A DNA stretch of 64,000 nucleotides, from assembly GCA_947044405.1 (NCBI GenBank), contig CAMRHE010000055.1, forward strand, positions 552,501 through 616,500, read 5' to 3'. The position numbers and the translations under genes were made by a program. Below, piece after piece: positions 57,798 through 64,000 of this stretch; positions within the stretch are counted from its first letter, which is position 1; every line of letters begins with the position of its first letter. The DNA comes from Leptodactylus fallax (Eukaryota; Chordata; Amphibia; Anura; Leptodactylidae). A model generated the notes under the pieces. It saw only the letters and a program-made list of their open reading frames with translations. It ran no database searches and was not told the origin of the DNA.

Positions 57798-60700
57798 AAG
57801 AGAACTTCAACCCAAAATTTGAAGAGCTTCCACATGAAGGTGTTAATGGCTCATTATACCCCCATCACTCTGGTTTTCGAGGAGAGACAGTAAGAGCCGA
57901 AGGGCCACTTCTGCCGTGTTGTTTTAGTGATCAGAGGAGGTCTCAGAACCGCACTGACCGAAACTTGTAACATGTCACTGTGACATGTCTAAAGTTTTAT
58001 GCAACAATAGGTACACCTAAGATTAGTTTACATAAGATTGGGCAACCTCTGTACATGAAAATACGCCAATGTCAATGAGGTGTCAAGTGCTTTCCTTACT
58101 GTTTACTCAACCTAGTTGTATAGATATTTGCTAACTAGTAGGAGCATTTTATGGGTATTTATACATGCATATCTGTATACTGTGTATCTATATATACACA
58201 CAGTCATTCTTACATATTGACCATAACAAGCTGTAAGTGATGTTTGGTCAATCTATAACCTGAGCTGTATATACAACACCTACATATGTTGTGTATGGTG
58301 TGTGCTACGTTCTGTGCTCTGCAATATAATCTGTAAACACTGCTTATATTATATGACACTGGCTGTGTGCCATTACCAATATATCTGCACTATACAGTGG
58401 CCCTATGAACCAAGTGACAGTATGACATTTTCATAGGGTTACTTTTCGGATAGTTAAAAAGCACCCTTGCTGGGCAATCTGTTCTCTGGCTGTACATGGC
58501 TTTTTTTTCTGCTGTTAGTAGCCTCATTGTTGCTGCAGCCCCTTTTTATAATACGCTCTGAAGCAGGGGCATATATAATACAGAGCAGTCCATTCCTCCC
58601 CCATCCATTATTATTACTATATGTAATTCTGCCAAAAGTAACTGTAAAATAGCAAATAAATAGCTGAGAAAATCCCAAGTGAGCATAATATAGGAGATCC
58701 AGGGACACTGAACTGCAAATTCAGGCTATGATGTCGCTAGACAGATCCCTGACACAGAAAAAGAGAAGAGAAATCTGAGACCAATCAGGAAAGCTGCTTG
58801 CTGTCTGTGACTAATATCCCATCAGCAACGGCACAAGCAGCGAATCAGAAGTACAAAAAAAGAAGAAGTGCATAGACTGTCCTTATACTCACTGTGAGAA
58901 GCTTCAAACTCCTCTCTGTGCAGTGTATGGGTAGGAAAAGCTGTGTGTAGACATGCAGAGGATGTGAAGAGACACATACTCCCCCTCCGCTTCCTGTCTT
59001 TCAGTCTTTAGGTTGTTGGTTTCTAAAGATGGGCTTGCCTTAGTAGCAAGGAGTGAACAGTAAATTTGCAAGGTGATAAGACACCTAGTGGCAGGAACTT
59101 TAGGTTTTTAGGCACAAAACAGCAACATTTTTAAATAAAGTGTATTACATTTTGGTTCAGAATCACATGTTCTATTGAATGCAACTAAATTGTCAAAGAT
59201 TATTGACCATTTAAATGCTTTTTGGAGGACCATGTGGGGGGGGGGGGAATCTGGCATGGGACTAGGTGACTCCCTTCCAGAATTCAGTTATATTGTAGGA
59301 GTGGCCATGGTAAAGGGTAATTTTAGGAAACAAAATATTTTGCCACTTACTTAAATTTCCTCCCCAGCCATTACTTAAAGGAACTCCTATGGTGTTTTCA
59401 TAGAAGGTGGCATATCCTACATAAGCTCTCAGACCACTTGGTAGACCCAATAGAATCAGTCAAATCTGTTCCTTGGAGACAAAGGACAAAGAGAAACATG
59501 TTTTATTCTCATGGTTTTACAGATAGCAGGGATGTAGCTATATGGGGTATAGAAGTAATGGTCATATCCAGGCCTGGTGCATGAGCGTTCCTAAAGGTCC
59601 CCCTGCCCAGACACCAGTATTATGGCACAGAGTAGGTAGACGACCCTTATAAATTTTGCACTGGATGTAGCAGCTTCCTGTTGCGTCTCTTACAGCGGGT
59701 GTTAAGAGCAAAATGACCTTTGTTATATATTTATATTGCACTATGCCAGCAAGACTACATAGGTTTCAGACTGTGTGATCTGTAATGTCTCGATCAGTAT
59801 CTGTTTATGCTTTGCTATATCCCTATATTTGGAGGTGGTTGTGTAATAACGCGTCCAGTAAAAATGTGAGTGATAAGCACATGATGACTGTGTGAAACCA
59901 TGTCATCAGATATGTGGAAATAACTGGATATTGGCGTTATATTGGCTCAGAAATCTTGGATTAATTTTGCATCACTATCGGAAATCCATGTTTATACTAC
60001 TCTAAATGACATCTGTAGGCTGGGTCTGTGTAAGAGCTCATTCACACGGCAGGGTTTGGCGGCCGTATCCTATCCATTTTTAACGGATAGCACATGGGCC
60101 CATTGAAATCAATGGCTCTATTCACACGGTTGATTTCTTTTAACAGTCTGTGTCATAAAACATGTCATATCTCAGCCCCATTTTCACGGGCCAGAGTACT
60201 TCATTGAAGTAAAGTGGTCCATGATAAAACGGACGGCACTCTGATGTCATCCTAGTGTCAACTGTTAGGAGACCTGGGAAAAATCTGGCTTCTGGATATT
60301 ACTGTAGGTGCATGGTCCACCGGTGGAGGATCTTGTTATAAATCAGGCACATCCTTCAGCTGTGCAGGAATGATCAAAACTGGCGTACTAAACACCGGTC
60401 TTGATAACTTCTCCTCAGTGTATTATATTTCATCATTTGAGCAAGGTTCAGTTCACACTTCCGTCAGGAGCCTCTGTAGGATATTCTGTCATGCTGTACC
60501 TGATGGGAATAATAGCACAGCACATAGCACTATATTTCCCATAAAAATAATGGATATACAAGTCCTATAAATCATATATATGATAGGGGCCTGTCATATG
60601 ATAATTCGACTTGTTAGTCTTTTTTTTGCTTCTATGATGGAACAGAAAAACAACTTGACGAAAGTGTGAACAGAGCCCAATCTAGGATAACTGGAAAGAA

Positions 60701-61522
60701 AAAGGAATAGGTGGGGAACGGGTAAGTAGGCTTTGTTTGGTTCCATTTCAGACAATGCAGTATGAGAGTGTTTCTGCTCCATCCAATGGCCAGCCAAAGT
60801 AGATGGGGCAGGCAGCACTGTACCTCTTCTCGCATCTATTGTTCCCTTTCTTTCAGCTCTGGGGTAGGGGGAGGGAGAAGGAATAAATGCCTAATGGGAA
60901 ATACATTTTGATACAGAAGAAGAACAAAGGAATAGAAGGCTATTATCCTGCCGATAGTATTTGTATATCCCGGGTTCCTCATGTCACACTAACAAATCAC
61001 TGCGAAGCTGAGATATTGGGAGCTGTTTGTCATGGTCAGTGGTAATTTTCTGACCATAACAAAATATAATTTAGAAACTTCTTGACCTTCAAAAAGGATG
61101 TTTTCCAATTCAAATTTTTGAAAAAAAAGGTGCAAATAATGTTAAATTAAAAAAAAAGAGACATACTCTCCTCCGATACCCCGCTGCTCCCATTATGACA
61201 CTTGCTGGTCCCCCATAAGTCTTTACTTCCTGCTTCCTCTCATCACACAGGAAATGACCACTCAGCCAATCGCTGGCCCCGGCAGTGACTCACCTCAGCT
61301 CGTGATTGGTTAAATGGTGTCTCCTCAGTGCCAGGAGTGAGCAGGAATTAGATACTGATGGGGGCCCAGGAAGCATTGGTAGCAGGGAATCATTGAGGTG
61401 TTACTTAATTTTATCATTTTACACTATTCTCACCATTTTTGCAAAAATTTGAATTGGCTCAACAAATCTTTGAAACCCGAAAGAGTTGCTACAATATTAG
61501 TGCAAGAACCCTACCAAATTAC

Positions 61523-61756
61523 ACTTGGTTCACATCTGCACTGGTGTGTCCTTTGTTTCTGTCCATCAGAGGACCAAAACAATATACACACGGCTTGCTA
61601 AAATAGTGGACACCAACGGTGCCAACGGACCTCAGTGTCTACAGTGGGCTCAAATGGGTTTCTGGTTTTTTTTTTTTTAAAGCTGAATCCGCCGGATAAA
61701 AAAAAGTTGGACTTTCGATGGTCACTGCAACGGAGTCTCCAAAGTGAACCCAGCCT
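61523..61756. mobile_element. MITE-like element, TTCACATCTGCACTGG ends
   Basis: Begins acttggttcacatctgcact and ends ctccaaagtgaacccagcct a. The interior has cggacctcagtgtctac and tgaatccgccggataaa. A member of the TTCACA-ended family. Confidence 0.5.
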
Positions 61757-62454
61757 AACTTCACAGTGTGAGCTATTAGGGTTAACTGTTCAGACATGTT
61801 ATATACAATTTCTCTCCTTCCATTCCTTTTCACTCCCCCTGTTTTGTACTGTTGGTCAGCAGCATGTTCCTAAAACATTGTGTACCCAGAGCAGGACACT
61901 TTGTGTAACTTTACCAACAGTTGGCAACTTACTATTGTCTGAGAATTTATATCTATGGGTGGACCGCAGTGTTGGTGTTTCAGCATTCTTTTTGAGAACT
62001 GTTTTATAAATGAATGCAGTATTATAAGTATGTATTATAGTATCATTTATTATAATTGTTATTACATATACTATGGCAGTTATAGGATAGGATATGCCAA
62101 CCATGTCCATATCTGTAGGGGCCCAATTTAACTGCTGTAATTCCCCTCATCGATTGCTAGAAAAAGTGGCAGTCATGTTATAATTTTTACAATGGGTGAC
62201 TATGCCTGCAGCAGAGTGAAGCCAAGAGAAACAAAGTGGCATGTCCTGATGACATCTTATAGCAATAGGTAGGGGTTGGATAGGGCAGATCGGACATTAG
62301 TGCATATCTTATTGATATGTCCCAACAGACCACCAGTAGAGAAGATAATTTGATCAGCTCTCTCAGTTTCCTTGTCCACCATCCAGACACAGTGGGTGCC
62401 TTCATTACATTCCAAGCAGAAGGAAATTTGGTGTTGTGACACCCATAACTTGTC

Positions 62455-63045
62455 CTCCTATACACAGCCAGCCACCGTCGCTTTTGTGTGCCATGGTGTC
62501 ATGAATGACAAACCTGGACTGCTATGAACTAGAACCGTATCATCTTTAGCAACAAAGGTTCAAGGTTCTGTTTAGGATCTGACAATGGTAGTGTTCCAGT
62601 ATGGAGGCCTCATAGTGACCACTTTAATCCTGCCTTAGCTGTGGAATGAAACACTGTCCCAAATTCTGGTGTGATGATGTGGGAGCCATAGCATATGACA
62701 GTCATTACCCCTAGTGGTGATATGAGGGACACTAACAGCTCAGTGATATGTTCTGGACATCCTGCCACCACATGTTGTCTCATGGCATTTTTCAACAGCA
62801 TAATGCGCTCCCACATAGAGCAAATTGTTTCTAGGAATGCCAGACTACTATACAACACTTTCTTGGCCTGGTCAGTAGATTTTTTGATCGATCATTTATG
62901 GGACCAGCTGGGATGGCAGTGGCAGCAACCTGCGAGTGTGTAGGATCTACAGGCCTAACTGCACCATCTGTATGGCTCCATGCCCAACCGTATGTTATCT
63001 TGTATCCAGGCTGGAGCTGGCCCAACAGGGTCCAAAAACCTCACT
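62455..63045 (+). pseudogene. Tc1/mariner-type transposase pseudogene
   Basis: Across shifting frames the plus strand preserves the order of a Tc1-like DDE transposase: SHRRFCVPWCHE, WTAMN-NRIIFSN-GSRF (the first-Asp region, with the DESRF motif decayed), VPVWRP, VPNSGVMMWEP, HDIL-type PPHV, a QQDNARPH-like remnant (FNSIMRSH), IDHLWDQLGWQ (region after the final acidic residue) and GSMPNRMLSCIQAGAGPTG at the C-terminus. Stops (after QPASV and others) and frameshifts make it dead. It is a different Tc1 lineage from the rearranged copies at 23706, 25099 and 54962. The N-terminal DNA-binding part and TIRs were not recognised; 62190-62450 may hold their remains. Confidence 0.7.
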
Positions 63046-63916
63046 CATTTGTACAGTTTTTCCAAACTTCTGCTTTTGGATATAATATCCCTGCAACATA
63101 AAGGAAAAGTTATAAAGAGTCCCGTGAGCAGTCCTGGTCTCCTGAGCAGTCCTGGCTTGAGGGTGACATACATCATTACAAGCCAGCTCCTGTGCTACCT
63201 GGCGATGTCCTGGCCTTGGTTGCATGCCCGCACTATGTGATGGATGCCATGGGACTCTGCAAAAGCACTATTTAGTGACATCACTGGAATATATGACTAT
63301 TACCAGTACATTTTTTTCCTCTCCTTTGTCTCGTAATACTTTGTATCCCCCACCACTCCTACTCTCCGAGGATCTTCTACCAGTTAATCTGCTGGGCACA
63401 TAGTATATTAGGATACACCATAAGTTTCTATTGTATCTGGAATCTAAGAGCTGGAATGATGAGAATTTGATGATAAAACTGACTGCAGTTTGTGCTTCTG
63501 AATGTGAATGAAATCCTATTAGGTCTGTTAATGTAACAAAAGCGCTGCAGTACAATGTCACATATCAATGCAGTATAGCCTGGATGGCTCAGTGCTTCAT
63601 TATTGCACATACAGATATATAGCATACAAAGCTCAGGTTTGCAATAAAACTAAAGTATATTAATACAACTAGTTAGAATGTTTTTTTTTTTTTTATAATA
63701 AAAGGAATCAATATTGGTGAACAAACTAAGAACAAAAATGATAGTTTGATGGGAATGACGCATGAGCCAGGTGGATCAGTGGTTACATACACAATGTTCC
63801 TTTATATTAAAACCTATAAAATTACCAAAAATCTAATAATAAGAGCAATGCCGGAGAGACATTGTACACTTGCCTAAGATCCAGGACTGTCTACTCTCCC
63901 TGTTGTGTCTTGGTCT

Positions 63917-64000
63917 ACAGCTCCTATGAAGAATTCTATATCTCCATGGTTACAGACTACAAACAATCCTGTGTAGTCTGATCCTGGAGTCGTACTACCT
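63917..64000 (+). repeat. Fragment of the CTATGTGTCTCC repeat family at right edge
   Basis: tacagctcctatgaagaatt ctatatctccatggttacag actacaaacaatcctgtgta gtctgatcctggagtc is collinear with the repeat at 11917-12005 and 38796-38869. It continues beyond the window. Confidence 0.6.

Larger units (their letters stand above)
57342..64000 (+). other. BNIP3: BNIP3 intron 5 (at least 6.6 kb, open at right edge)
   Basis: The donor GTATGT is at 57342; no acceptor followed by an I-Y-I-G-R-R-type exon was seen by eye. Contents: a microsatellite, a fold-back MITE (57581-57797), a TTCACA-type element (61523-61756), a Tc1/mariner pseudogene (62455-63045) and a fragment of the CTATGTGTCTCC family at the right edge (63917-64000). 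The stretch 57800-61100 shows no gene. Confidence 0.7.

Noticed and set aside
59951..59990. TAT ATT GGC as a possible BNIP3 tail exon
   Set aside because: No acceptor in the right phase and the following residues (SEI) do not fit the family.
61939..61990. Possible last BNIP3 exon (ag followed by A ATT TAT ATC TAT GGG)
   Set aside because: It would give IYIYGW instead of IYIGRR, has a poor polypyrimidine tract, and lacks the conserved basic pair and short tail.

Overview
This window is vertebrate nuclear DNA, most likely from a neobatrachian frog. Two genes are interrupted by canonical GT-AG introns and encode conserved vertebrate proteins. Most of the rest is interspersed repeat of a kind I associate with anuran genomes: fold-back MITEs, Tc1/mariner relics, and the repeat containing GGTCATCAATATCTGATC and CCCATTCACTTGAATG. 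The species call is inference; the gene calls rest on the translated exons.

Layout. At 1-12449 (minus strand) lies the 5' part of JAKMIP3. The first coding exon (12312-12449) is joined across an 11.9-kb intron to the second coding exon (456-1), which runs off the left edge. Inside that intron, in the same orientation, sits a complete Ty3/Gypsy LTR retrotransposon (4349-11504). It has near-identical LTRs, a tRNA-Ser primer-binding site, gag, a full-length protease-RT-RNaseH-integrase pol, and a plausible -1 frameshift signal joining the two. From about 12.5 to 41.7 kb is intergenic DNA full of repeats, with one unexplained 208-codon ORF at 26763-27389. From 42028 onward lies BNIP3 (plus strand). 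Five coding exons are in the window (ends at 42073, 51639, 52633, 56460 and 57341). The final exon, expected to encode the last ~14 residues, was not found and probably lies beyond 64000. The right end (57.3-64 kb) is the last BNIP3 intron and contains a decayed Tc1/mariner transposase.

The two genes are divergently transcribed about 30 kb apart. This matches my recollection that BNIP3 and JAKMIP3 are neighbours in the human 10q26 region, and it supports calling JAKMIP3 rather than JAKMIP1 or JAKMIP2. BNIP3 is a mitochondrial outer-membrane mitophagy receptor and a known HIF-1 target; a TACGTG hypoxia-element core lies about 120 bp upstream of its ATG. JAKMIP3 is a neuronal/neuroendocrine coiled-coil protein. 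Nothing suggests the two act together.

The most notable items are the young, apparently intact Gypsy element with its GTTAAAC slippery site and stem-loop, a 419-bp near-perfect hairpin MITE and a TIR-defined MITE pair in BNIP3 intron 1, a rearranged Tc1 family with a shared junction, and the orphan 208-codon ORF.
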